64,000 nt of DNA from Acidilobaceae archaeon. GTDB taxonomy: Archaea > Thermoproteota > Thermoprotei_A > Sulfolobales > Acidilobaceae. Positions 18,144-26,151 of the stretch are shown in pieces (positions within the stretch are counted from its first letter, which is position 1; each line of letters starts with the position of its first letter). The notes beneath the pieces were generated by a model. The model made no database searches and had not been told where the DNA came from. It saw nothing but the letters and a program-made list of their open reading frames with translations. The translations under genes and the position numbers were made by a program. The DNA is taken from the NCBI GenBank assembly GCA_027014125.1, contig JALWEI010000039.1, positions 1 to 64,000 on the forward strand. The letters are read 5' to 3'.

Positions 18144-18222
18144 TAGGCTAGCCTATATATGTTTAACCTATAACCAATTGTATAGGCTAAACTTATAAGT
18201 GTGCGGAGAGTATAGCCTAAAC
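18144..18222. promoter_or_regulatory. Cluster of palindromes in module 2 divergent promoter
   Basis: TAGGCTAGCCTA (18144-18155) is a perfect palindrome. GTTTAACCTATA (18161-18172) and TATAGGCTAAAC (18181-18192) form an inverted repeat with one mismatch and an 8-base spacer, and a third half-site TATAGCCTAAAC lies at 18211-18222. All contain the same core, so this looks like a multi-site operator covering both divergent promoters. The likely ligand is one of the two flanking regulators. Confidence 0.6.
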
Positions 18223-18235
18223 TCCTGGGGAGGAC

Positions 18236-18493
18236 GTGACGCCAAGAGTGGAGCCGGAGCACCTCCAAGCAGTCCTATGCAGCCTATACAGGCTATGCGG
18301 CGAGACGACACGCTGCCACGTGCCCGGAGAGGCAATCACGAGAACCCTGCCAAAGCACCAGAGGGGAGCAGCATGGAAGGCCCTAAAGCAGCTCATCAAG
18401 CAGGGCCTGGTATACAGAAAGGGCGGCACAGACAGCTACGGCCTCACCCGGGAGGGCCTGGAGAAGGCGAGGGAGACCTGTATGGAGGAGTAG
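18236..18493 (+). CDS. Small winged-helix protein, module copy 2
   Basis: 85 residues starting at GTG 18236 behind GGGGAGG. Helices are followed by KALKQLIKQGLVYRKGG and SYGLTREGLEKARETC, the recognition helix and wing pattern of small archaeal winged-helix DNA-binding proteins. The 86-residue protein at 22405 shares MTPR at the start and over half of the C-terminal residues. It is divergent from the AbrB-like gene at 17655. I infer a transcription regulator acting on the shared promoter; targets elsewhere are unknown. Confidence 0.6.
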   Translation: MTPRVEPEHLQAVLCSLYRLCGETTRCHVPGEAITRTLPKHQRGAAWKALKQLIKQGLVYRKGGTDSYGLTREGLEKARETCMEE

Positions 18494-18625
18494 CCGGGAC
18501 CTAGCTAGGTCCTAGGCGCAACCGGGGGTGCGCCCGACTGTTCTTATAGTTAATACGGTGGTTGCACATACCGGGGACTGCCTAGTCTCCCCGCCCCGCA
18601 TATATTCTGGTAGAGGGGTGAGGGC

Positions 18626-18985
18626 TTGGAGTTCGAGGAGTGGCTGCGTGGGAGGGCGCCTGAGAGCGTGGAGGGCTATATGCGCTACTACAGTAGGTTT
18701 AGGCGGGAGCTGGAGGGGCTCAGGATATCTGAGCTGCCCTGCAACAGCTGGGTGGAGAAGCTGGCCGGGCTCTGGCTGGACTACCTCCTCTTCCGGGGCC
18801 GGCTAGACGTGGACTCTTACAGCAGGAAGAAGGTGGAGCTCCAGGTGTATAGGAGGACTAGGTGGAGGAGCATAGCCCTCCTAGCCCCGGAGAGCGGGGT
18901 GAGGGCTAAGCACTTGCTAAACCATAGACTGCGTACAGCTATATTAGATACATTTTATCTTTCTAAATTGAAACCACTGCAATGA
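18626..18985 (+). pseudogene. N-terminal fragment of a tyrosine recombinase/integrase
   Basis: 119 residues from TTG 18626. SVEGYMRYYSRFRRELEGL is the SAM-like core-binding start common in archaeal tyrosine recombinases, and SIALLAPESGVRAKHLL looks like the box that holds the first catalytic Arg. The protein then leaves the family: the last 20 codons are AT-rich and end in TGA, and no box with HxxR or the catalytic Tyr follows in the window. So this is a catalytic domain cut off just after the first Arg. Base composition changes sharply at about 18920, suggesting the AT-rich segment was joined here. Confidence 0.5.
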
Positions 18986-19189
18986 CCCGGGAAACCTCCT
19001 GTTACCGTTATATTCTCTTGTATTTTAATTGCTTTGCAGACCAGTAATCACCACTAGATACCATGTATAGATACCATGTAGCCTGTCACATCATACCTGT
19101 ACATATCTCCAGATACTAGTATATAATATATTATGTAGGTAACGATCCTTCAATTAAATTATTATTCAAAAATACTATAGATAAGGGAT

Positions 19190-20151
19190 ATGAGAAGCAC
19201 AACACTAACTAAAGTAGACGAGTTGATACACGGTAACATTATTAAGAAGGATTCTACCCCAGTTATAATTATAGGCAACGTAAACGATGTAAACTCTATT
19301 ATGAAAATGCTAGGCTCGAGAATGTATGAAGTACCAATAGCTGTGAAAATGGAAATAAACGGTGAAACAACTGTAATAAAGTTAGAAACAATAGTTTATG
19401 GCTACATTCCTATTGGTGACGGTGTTGGCAAGATGTTCTCCGTCAATGGACTTAAGACCACGTTAAAGGATAATTTAGTATCAACATATTTAAATATGGA
19501 AAAATATATTGAATCAAACATGCCTGGTCGTGTAGGTATAGCCGAAGCCCAAGCTGACTTTACTTATAATGCATGTCCTTATGGAATACTAAATATATGG
19601 GATATTGTTGAAGATAAAAACGATAATAATCCATCTTATTGGTGGAGATCTTATCATTTTAAATCTCAAATAGTACCTGGAGTACTAAATTGTGCAAGTA
19701 ACTGGAAGAACTCTGAGATTAAGGAGGTCTTTGACGCAGACTACTATAATACTTCAGGTTTCCTATCTGATTACTCGCCAACTACAACATATGGTGTTAG
19801 ATCTGTAACTGTAGGATTATCTGTATCAGTTCAAGGAGATGAGATGGAATTAGCCCTGGAGTCTCAGTATCTGCATCTTGGACTTATAGTATTCCTAATG
19901 TGATAGTTCTAGATCAAAGTAACTTTGCTATTATGCAAGCAAAATGGATACATGATATAGATCAATCAAAGCAAGTAGGATCTAACACGTACTTGACAGA
20001 GCCAGGAACCATATTTAGATTTCCAGAACATGGAACATATTCTTGGTATACTAAAACTCTGGGACAGTGGGCTAGGACGAGCTGTTTCATCTGCGGTTGG
20101 CAATACTCTGGATACTATGGTTATATAGTACAGTGGACTGTAATAACTTAA
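19190..20151 (+). pseudogene. Frameshifted gene of unknown function in the AT-rich island
   Basis: The first part (19190-19903, 237 codons) and second part (19900-20151) are halves of one protein. Reading in the second frame before its first ATG gives PGVSVSASWTYSIPNVIVLD, which continues the beta-rich style of the first part and runs on to IT at 20149. The break is at GAGATGAGAT (19836-19845), a 5-base tandem duplication; removing one copy restores one frame of about 318 residues. The protein has no recognised family; it looks like a beta-rich exported or structural protein with a DQSNFAIMQAKWIHDIDQ segment. No signal peptide is visible at this start, so the N-terminus may also be incomplete. 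Confidence 0.55.
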
Positions 20152-20223
20152 AACTAATCAATCTCATAAAGCTAACTTTTTTCCCTCTGTAAACCTATAT
20201 TATTTCCTAGGATAGGTGGAATT

Positions 20224-21201
20224 ATGTCCATTGATAGACATTACGGTTTGTATGCTTTCATATTTATAGTATTTAGCTTAATCGCACTAGTGTTATTATA
20301 TTATGCTCAGTCTCCTGACGTCTCCTCTACTAATAATCGTTTTAGTGCGTGCATGTATGAGGTTAATGTTAGTGATGATTCTGGAGAATTACTAAGCAAG
20401 GCGGAGTGCGATGCTAACAAGATTATTACAGTGTATAGTGTAGCTAGTTATAATCTAGATAGTATAAATTATACAGTTGATAAGTATAAGGTAGTGCTGG
20501 TTCGTAATGTAAGTGGAATAATATTAGAGAATATCTATAGTCTAATTGGTTTATCGAGCATAGATTTCGGTCGTGAGCCTTCTTCTATAGTATTATATCA
20601 TTGTGGGAGTAGTATTTGCGTATTGTACTTGTCTCCCGATGACGAGTATTATATTGCGAATTATATAGAGTTGGGTTATAGGGTCTCTAGGCAGGTGCAG
20701 CATCCCTCTATTTTGCTGCCTGTTAGAGTCAATGATGTTCCATCCCTGTATAGCGTGTCTATATTAGAGCGGGATGTTGCCAGCAAGTCTAATATATCGG
20801 GGCCAAATATAGTGAGTTACAATAGGACGCTGAACTTGATCCTGACACTATTTATAGGTGGTTGCTTAGAGCGGGATATCGCTGTGAGTGAAACTGTGAA
20901 GGTGATCACAGGAGGTATACTTGCCGACTATAAGCCTTCGACGAGCTACTCCCCCCTACATGCCAGGCTGCCGGATGGCACTGTTTTGGAGTCTAACTTT
21001 ACTGGTGTGTATAAGGATAGGAGCGACTTCTCACAGGATCTTGCTAGGTGGGTTATAGAGGTTTCAAAGTGCAAGGGTGACGGGGTTCAGGTAATCTCCT
21101 CCTATGTAAGTATAGGTAAGACTAGCGGAGCACGGCCTACATGGGTTCTAATTGGCTTGGATACTGGCGGTGATAGGGTGGACCTGATGCTCAAGGACTA
21201 G
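20224..21201 (+). CDS. Membrane-anchored protein of unknown function
   Basis: 325 residues. One N-terminal membrane span (YAFIFIVFSLIALVLLYYA, about residues 10-28) is followed by a roughly 290-residue region with several cysteines (for example CMYEVNVSD, HCGSSICVLYL, GGCLERD) and N-glycosylation-type sites, so it is probably anchored with its bulk outside. I do not recognise the family. The gene is AT-rich at its start and less so near the end. It follows the frameshifted gene in the same orientation and is likely part of the same acquired segment. Confidence 0.55.
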   Translation: MSIDRHYGLYAFIFIVFSLIALVLLYYAQSPDVSSTNNRFSACMYEVNVSDDSGELLSKAECDANKIITVYSVASYNLDSINYTVDKYKVVLVRNVSGIILENIYSLIGLSSIDFGREPSSIVLYHCGSSICVLYLSPDDEYYIANYIELGYRVSRQVQHPSILLPVRVNDVPSLYSVSILERDVASKSNISGPNIVSYNRTLNLILTLFIGGCLERDIAVSETVKVITGGILADYKPSTSYSPLHARLPDGTVLESNFTGVYKDRSDFSQDLARWVIEVSKCKGDGVQVISSYVSIGKTSGARPTWVLIGLDTGGDRVDLMLKD

Positions 21202-21407
21202 GTCCTACACCTGGTTACTCCCTGTTCCGTGCCTGAACCGGGGATAATGGATTATATTAGTGTGCGGCTTAGTATGCGGCTCCCCCTTGTAGCTATGCTG
21301 TAAGGGCGTCCTAGTGTCAATCAGGGGGGAACTACGGGCCTTCATCCCCTCCGGGCAGTGGGGTGGTCATTGACGGTATTAGCATACATACACGGAGGTA
21401 TGAAGTA

Positions 21408-21749
21408 TTAGTTTCGTGGCTGGCCAGGATATATGGGATTAGTGGGGACGTATCCCCCCCCCTTTGTATCTGGCCCCTGGCCATCCATATACATCATCGA
21501 ATCACTGTAGAGCCTCGGGATTGCAGAGCTGGGCCCGTTGTACCCTTGGGGGGTCCTGGGCTGTGCTATTTCCTGCTTAGCTAGATTTCCCAGCTTGGCC
21601 AGGGCTTCTCTGTATGTAATCTCGCCCTTGCCCAGACTGTAGAGTATCCTGACGGCCTGCCTGTCCTTGCCGTTCTTCCTGGATTCCTCGGCTAGAGCCG
21701 TCAGCTCGACTAGGCGGTGCCTCATCACCAGCAACCTGGGGTGGCGCAT
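21408..21749 (-). CDS. Small hypothetical protein
   Basis: 113 residues with a GGAGGT ribosome site three bases before its ATG (21747-21749). The first 60 residues look like real helical protein (LVELTALAEESRKNGKDRQ, then ILYSLGKGEITYREALAKLG), while the C-terminal 50 are Pro/Gly/Tyr-rich and probably disordered. A second ATG eight codons in (MRHRLVEL) is possible. No family recognised. It lies between the AT-rich island and module copy 3, and its GC-rich composition matches the chromosome rather than the island. Confidence 0.45.
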   Translation of the reverse strand: MRHPRLLVMRHRLVELTALAEESRKNGKDRQAVRILYSLGKGEITYREALAKLGNLAKQEIAQPRTPQGYNGPSSAIPRLYSDSMMYMDGQGPDTKGGGYVPTNPIYPGQPRN

Positions 21750-21846
21750 GAGACCTCCACCCTCCTAGGCTTCTTACCGGGCATTAGGTTATGAAGCCAG
21801 CCTCGCCACCCCCCGCCTTTGCACTGGCGGGTTCCTCCGGCATTAT

Positions 21847-22281
21847 CTATGGGCTAGGCGACTGCGCCTCTGCTAGGACCTTGCGCTTTATCGCTTCTTC
21901 TAGATCCTCTAGGGTTACTGGCCTAGAGGGGTCCAGGCCCAACTGTCTTAGTTCTTCTGGGTTGGCTACTAGTATGTGTGGCCTCTTGCCCCTGCATACT
22001 GTCTGGGGGGCTAGGGTTGCACATAGCTCCAGCTTCTCCCCCTCGGTCAGCCTCGGCAACACCTCCCTGAGTACCTCAGGGTTGCTCCAATCGAATAGGT
22101 GGTACCAGCGTGGATGTTTTAGTGCTACTAGGAGTATTGTGTCTCCTCCTGTTAGGTCTAGGCTCTTGGCTAGGCTTGTTGGTAGGTTTATCCTGTAGGT
22201 TACGTACTCCTTCTCCCCCGTCTTGAGCCTCTTCCTTGACACGTTGGCCCTGGCCGGTAGCACATGGAATACTAGGCTCAC
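21847..22281 (-). CDS. AbrB-like regulator, module copy 3
   Basis: 144 residues from GTG 22279-22281. YRINLPTSLAKSLDLTGGD (about residues 29-47) fits the AbrB/SpoVT pattern of strand, LP and helix, the clearest of the three paralogues. The C-terminal LGLDPSRPVTLEDLEEAIK with RKVLAEAQSPSP nearly repeats copy 2, and the stop-proximal DNA resembles copy 1. The divergent partner at 22405 is intact. Role is inferred: DNA-binding regulator of its own divergent promoter. Confidence 0.6.
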   Translation of the reverse strand: MSLVFHVLPARANVSRKRLKTGEKEYVTYRINLPTSLAKSLDLTGGDTILLVALKHPRWYHLFDWSNPEVLREVLPRLTEGEKLELCATLAPQTVCRGKRPHILVANPEELRQLGLDPSRPVTLEDLEEAIKRKVLAEAQSPSP

Positions 22282-22298
22282 TGCATGAACCCCTGATC

Positions 22299-22310
22299 AC
22301 ATGTACATGT
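22299..22310. promoter_or_regulatory. Palindrome in module 3 divergent promoter
   Basis: ACATGTACATGT is a perfect 12-base palindrome 17 bases from the AbrB-like start. A weaker dyad ATCTTC/GAAGAT follows further into the gap, and a TATA-like TTTTTAAG precedes the winged-helix gene. This is a candidate operator and is unrelated in sequence to those of modules 1 and 2. Confidence 0.5.
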
Positions 22311-22404
22311 TTCCGGGGTAATATATCTTCCGCCATCCCAGCTTTTCCGTCAGAAGATTTTTAAGCCTGCGACCCCCGCCAGGAGGCATGGGGAGAAGGG
22401 GGGC

Positions 22405-22665
22405 TTGACTCCCAGGAGGCTGGAGGAGTGGATACTAGACCAAATCCTATGCGCCCTCTACAAGCTAACCGGCGAGAGCACCCATGCACACTACCCACTA
22501 GAGGCGGTGCTAAGGAAGATCCCTCCAGCCATAAGGGGCGACGTAAGGCAGGGCATAAAGCAGCTAGAGAGGCAGGGCCTGGTATACAGGAAGGGCGGAA
22601 CCAAGAGCTACGGACTGACCCGGGAGGGGCTGGAGCGTGCGAGGGAGGCATGCCTGGAGGAGTAG
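22405..22665 (+). CDS. Small winged-helix protein, module copy 3
   Basis: 86 residues from TTG 22405. It shares MTPR, GIKQLERQGLVYRKGG and SYGLTREGLERAREACLEE with the product of 18236-18493, a winged-helix pattern with recognition helix and wing at the C-terminal side. It faces the AbrB-like gene at 21847 across 123 bases, as in the other two modules. I infer a DNA-binding protein. No other domain is present. Confidence 0.6.
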   Translation: MTPRRLEEWILDQILCALYKLTGESTHAHYPLEAVLRKIPPAIRGDVRQGIKQLERQGLVYRKGGTKSYGLTREGLERAREACLEE

Positions 22666-23022
22666 CAGTGTAAATACACAACCCAGGAGGTCAACAGATA
22701 AACAGAAGGCCGGGAGCTAAGACCTGCCGGAGGGCGGCGAGGGTGATAATGCAACACAAGGCTAACACGTGATGTACACAAAACGCTGGCCACCACCCCA
22801 CTGTATCCTAGTACATATCCAGGGCAGAACACCATTCTCCTAAGGGAGCCCCAGGGACTCGATCATAACCATGGCTACCAATATTGGCCGGCTCGAGGAT
22901 CCCAGACCCACTGGTGGGGTCAAACACGCCACTCAGGCCGGGGTCTACCTTAAATTTTACTTGTAATCTAGGAAAATAACTTAAATGGCCCCCATACCCT
23001 ATAGCCTAGGGGTGTATTTGGC
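22666..23022. other. Intergenic stretch without recognised gene
   Basis: No convincing coding frame in 357 bases. The right end holds a probable promoter for the peptidase gene: CTTAAAT at about 22980-22986, about 40 bases before its TTG. A short RTGATAA/RTGATGT pair near 22747-22777 resembles C/D boxes but lacks CTGA boxes at the needed spacing. Confidence 0.5.
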
Positions 23023-24768
23023 TTGAGCCTATCAAGGCTTGTAGATGAGGTACTGTCATTAGTCAAGCTGGATCTATACGCTCCGCGGGGTGTTGTCGCC
23101 GGCGACAGGCTCCTAGTCTCGGCCCTCCGTGAGGGGGCCTCCAACCTCTACCTCCTAGAGGAGGGGAGGCTAGTCAGGCTGAATAGGGAGCCTATAAGCG
23201 GGGTAGCAGAGCCCCCATACGGCGCCGGCAGGGTGGTATTGTTCAGGGACGTGGCAAGGGGCAGGGAGCTGCATAGGGCGTACATAGTTGAGGTTGATAA
23301 GCCCGGGGAGGAGGAGCCCCTAACCGAGGACCTGGAGCCTATGAGGCTCTTCGGAATCGTGGACAAGGGCTCCCGGGTCTATCTAACCGGGGTCACGGCA
23401 ACCGGTATAGCGTTATACGAGGTGGAGCCCCGCGGGGCTGCGAGGAAGGTTGCAGACCTGCCGGGGCTCTCCTTCCTCCTCGACGCCCACAACGGGGTGG
23501 GGGCTGGGGCCGTGTTCCAGCAGGACGCCACCATAACCCTCTTCACCGTGGACCTCGAGACGGGGGAGGTAAGGATGCACAGCCACCCGGGGAGCGTGTC
23601 CGCCGTCAGGTTCACCAGCGGCGGGGACCTGATCGTGGCCCTAGAGGAGCCCGGGGGCCTGGGGCTCTACAGGATAGACCCCGACACGGGCTCCCGGGAG
23701 CCGCTAGACCTGCCCCACCGGGACCTGGAGGAGTACAGGCCTAGGGCGGCCAACTACCTCTCCACCCTGCCGGGCGGCGAGGTCCTAGTTGTCGCAAGGA
23801 GGGATGGGAGGAGTAGGGTTTTTGTGGACGGCAAGGAGATACCAGGCCCCACCGGCACCTATGGGGCGGCGTATAGCTGGAGGGACGGCCTGGCGGTTAG
23901 CTACACCAGCCTCAAGGCCCCCACCAGGGTCCTCCACCTCCGCGACGGTGGGTGGAGCGAGGTCCTCGCCCCCGAGACACCGGGGTGGCTCACGGAGGCC
24001 CTAGGAGACACAGGCTTCCACTGGGTCGAGTCCTTCGACGGGGAGAGGGTGCCGGTATTCACGCTGGAGTCCAGGAGGGCCGGGAGGCCTGGGCCTACGG
24101 TGGTCCTAGTCCACGGTGGCCCATTCGCCGAGGACCTTGACGCCTGGGACGTGATAGCGGCTGCCCTGGCCCTCACCGGGTTCAACGTGGTGATGCCCAA
24201 CTATAGGGGCTCCACGGGGTATGGGGATGAGTGGAGGAGCAAGATCATCGGGGACCCCTGCGGCGGGGAGCTGGAGGACATCGTGGCAGCAGCCAGGTGG
24301 GCCGTGGAGCAGGGGCTGGCTAGCTACAATGTGGTTATGGGCTACAGCTATGGGGGCTACGCCACCATGTGCGCCCTGACCAGGAAGCCCGGGGTGTTCA
24401 AGGCAGGGGTGGCTGGGGCCAGCGTTGTGGATTGGGAGGGTATGTATGAGCTGAGCGACCCCGCATTCAGGCAGCTTATAGAGCTCCTGCTAGGCGAGGA
24501 TAGGGGTAGGTGGAGGGAGAGGAGCCCGATAAACTATGTCGAGAACCTCAGGGAGCCCCTGTGCATCATACACCCCCAGAACGACTCTAGGACGCCTCTG
24601 AAGCCGGTGCTGAGGTTCATGGAGAAGGCGCTGGAGGCTGGTAAGACGTTTGAGGCCCATATCGCACCTGACATGGGCCACGCCATAATGAGGGTTGAGG
24701 ACATCGTTAAGATACTGCTGCCCGCCGTCGTCTTCCTCCACAGGATAAGGGGGGAGGGTGCGGGTTAG
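23023..24768 (+). CDS. Acylaminoacyl-peptidase-like serine peptidase (S9 family)
   Basis: 581 residues, almost the length of the well-studied Aeropyrum pernix enzyme (582). The first roughly 320 residues form a beta-propeller; the alpha/beta hydrolase domain follows with oxyanion motif HGGPFAED, nucleophile GYSYGGYA (Ser about 441), Asp in NDSRTP (about 521) and His in DMGHAIM (about 552). It removes N-acylated or unblocked residues from short peptides in the cytosol. Start is TTG 23023 after a TATA-like element. It is convergent with asnS and their ends overlap by four bases. Confidence 0.9.
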   Translation: MSLSRLVDEVLSLVKLDLYAPRGVVAGDRLLVSALREGASNLYLLEEGRLVRLNREPISGVAEPPYGAGRVVLFRDVARGRELHRAYIVEVDKPGEEEPLTEDLEPMRLFGIVDKGSRVYLTGVTATGIALYEVEPRGAARKVADLPGLSFLLDAHNGVGAGAVFQQDATITLFTVDLETGEVRMHSHPGSVSAVRFTSGGDLIVALEEPGGLGLYRIDPDTGSREPLDLPHRDLEEYRPRAANYLSTLPGGEVLVVARRDGRSRVFVDGKEIPGPTGTYGAAYSWRDGLAVSYTSLKAPTRVLHLRDGGWSEVLAPETPGWLTEALGDTGFHWVESFDGERVPVFTLESRRAGRPGPTVVLVHGGPFAEDLDAWDVIAAALALTGFNVVMPNYRGSTGYGDEWRSKIIGDPCGGELEDIVAAARWAVEQGLASYNVVMGYSYGGYATMCALTRKPGVFKAGVAGASVVDWEGMYELSDPAFRQLIELLLGEDRGRWRERSPINYVENLREPLCIIHPQNDSRTPLKPVLRFMEKALEAGKTFEAHIAPDMGHAIMRVEDIVKILLPAVVFLHRIRGEGAG

Positions 24769-26078
24769 GGGTATATCCTGTCCCTGAACCTGGGGAAGGG
24801 TATCGAGTCCCTTATGTGGTCCAGCCCCGCCACCCACATTACCTGCCTCTCCACTCCTAGCCCGAAGCCGCTGTGGGGGACGGTGCCGTACCTCCTCAGG
24901 TCGAGGTACCACTGGTAGTCCTCGGGGTTGAGGCCCCTCCTCCTTATGGCCTCCTCTAGTGCCTCCAGGTCGTCCTCCCTCTGGCTCCCGCCAACTATCT
25001 CCCCCACCCCCTCGGGGGCTAGGAGGTCGAAGGCCAGCGCCTCACCGGGGTTCTGGGGGTCTGGCTTCATGTAGAAGCTCTTCAGCTCTAGGGGGAAGTG
25101 GGTTACGAAGAATGGGGTCTCGTACTCCTCCGTCAGTATCCTCTCCTCATCCGCTCCCATGTCGTCCCCGTACCTTATCTCCACCCCCCTCCGGTTGAGG
25201 ATCCTTATGGCCTCCTCGTAGCGTATCCTCGGGTATGGGGTCCTCGTGGCTGGCTCCAGCTTCTCCGTGTCCCTCTTGAGGAGGCTGAGCTCCTCCAGCC
25301 TCTCCTCCAGCACCCTCTTGACTGTGTATGCGACAAGGTCCTCGACTAGCCTCATCTCCTCCTCCATCCCCGCCCAGGCCTCCTCGGCCTCCAGGTGCCA
25401 GTACTCGTAGAGGTGCCTCCTCGTCCTGCTCCTCTCCGCCCTGAAGCTTGGGGCTAGGGTCCACACCCTCTCTAGGCTGAATATGAGTGCCTCTAGGTAG
25501 AGCTGGGCGCTCTGGGTTAGGTAGGCCTTCTTGCCGAAGAAGTTTACCTCGAAGAGGGTGGCCCCGCCCTCCACTGCTGCCTGGGTTAGCATGGGGGGTG
25601 AGACCTCCCAGAAGCCCCTCTCCTGGAAGAACTCCCTGTACGCCCTGAACATGGTATCCCTGATCCTCATGACCGCGGTTAGCCTCCTGCTCCTGATCCA
25701 GAGGTGCCTCACGTCTAGTAGGTAGTCGACGCTCTCCCCGCCCTTGATGGGGAAGTCCCCCGCCAACCCTACGATCTCTAGCTTGTCCAGCCTCAGCTCA
25801 ACCCCGCCGGGCGCCCTCGGGTCCCTGGCTACGACGCCCTCAGCAACTATGCTAGACTCTATCGTGGCCCTCCTGGCCTCCTCGACCACCTCCCGGGGGC
25901 TTGCCTGGTCGGATGCGACTAGCTGGAGTATGCCCTCCGAGTCCCTAAGGACTATGAATACCCTCCTCCCCAGGTCCCTATGCCTGTACACCCAGCCCCT
26001 AACCCTTGCCCGGGAGCCGGGCTCCATACCCCTTACCTCCCTCGTGGTGTGGAAGCCGCTGTAGGGCACGCCGCGCAC
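24765..26078 (-). CDS. asnS: Asparaginyl-tRNA synthetase (archaeal type)
   Basis: 437 residues: an OB-fold anticodon-binding domain (RVRGWVYRHRDLGRRVFI) and a class II catalytic core with motif 2 SFRAERSRTRRHLYEYWHLE and motif 3 HSGFGLGVERQVMWVAGLDH. GLDHIRDSIPFPR at the end is the AsnRS form; AspRS would read NIREVILFPRDP. It charges tRNA-Asn with asparagine. The GTG at 26076-26078 overlaps its own GGAGGTG ribosome site, so GTG 26067-26069 with that site at good spacing may be the true start. A shared TATA element lies between it and the divergent mptE. Confidence 0.88.
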   Translation of the reverse strand: MRGVPYSGFHTTREVRGMEPGSRARVRGWVYRHRDLGRRVFIVLRDSEGILQLVASDQASPREVVEEARRATIESSIVAEGVVARDPRAPGGVELRLDKLEIVGLAGDFPIKGGESVDYLLDVRHLWIRSRRLTAVMRIRDTMFRAYREFFQERGFWEVSPPMLTQAAVEGGATLFEVNFFGKKAYLTQSAQLYLEALIFSLERVWTLAPSFRAERSRTRRHLYEYWHLEAEEAWAGMEEEMRLVEDLVAYTVKRVLEERLEELSLLKRDTEKLEPATRTPYPRIRYEEAIRILNRRGVEIRYGDDMGADEERILTEEYETPFFVTHFPLELKSFYMKPDPQNPGEALAFDLLAPEGVGEIVGGSQREDDLEALEEAIRRRGLNPEDYQWYLDLRRYGTVPHSGFGLGVERQVMWVAGLDHIRDSIPFPRFRDRIYP

Positions 26079-26109
26079 CTCCAGGGCCTCCTGGGTGGGC
26101 CTGGGTGTC

Positions 26110-26117
26110 CTATTAAC
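26110..26117. promoter_or_regulatory. Bidirectional TATA-like element between asnS and mptE
   Basis: TATTAA (26111-26116) reads as TTAATA on the other strand. It is about 32-43 bases upstream of either asnS start candidate and about 36 bases upstream of the preferred mptE start, so one element could serve both genes. Confidence 0.4.
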
Positions 26118-26151
26118 CCCGCTCCCCGGGGCTCTTAGCAGCCTGGGGCTT

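Larger units (their letters stand above)
18920..21201. mobile_element. AT-rich island of probable foreign origin
   Basis: Between about 18920 and 21200 the DNA is markedly richer in A and T than all neighbouring genes and uses AAA, AAT, ATT and AGA codons that surrounding genes avoid. It begins inside the truncated recombinase and contains a frameshifted gene, a membrane-anchored protein gene and no housekeeping gene. The composition returns gradually to normal near the end of the 325-residue gene. No terminal inverted repeat, transposase or attachment site was found, so the boundaries are approximate and the vehicle (virus, plasmid or other) is not identified. Confidence 0.55.

Noticed and set aside
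21202-21407. Possible remaining C-terminal half of the truncated integrase
   Set aside because: No frame with HxxR or a catalytic Tyr context was found.
22747-22790. Possible C/D box RNA (GTGATAA ... GTGATGT)
   Set aside because: No CTGA boxes at the right spacing and no closing stem, unlike the candidate at 33498.
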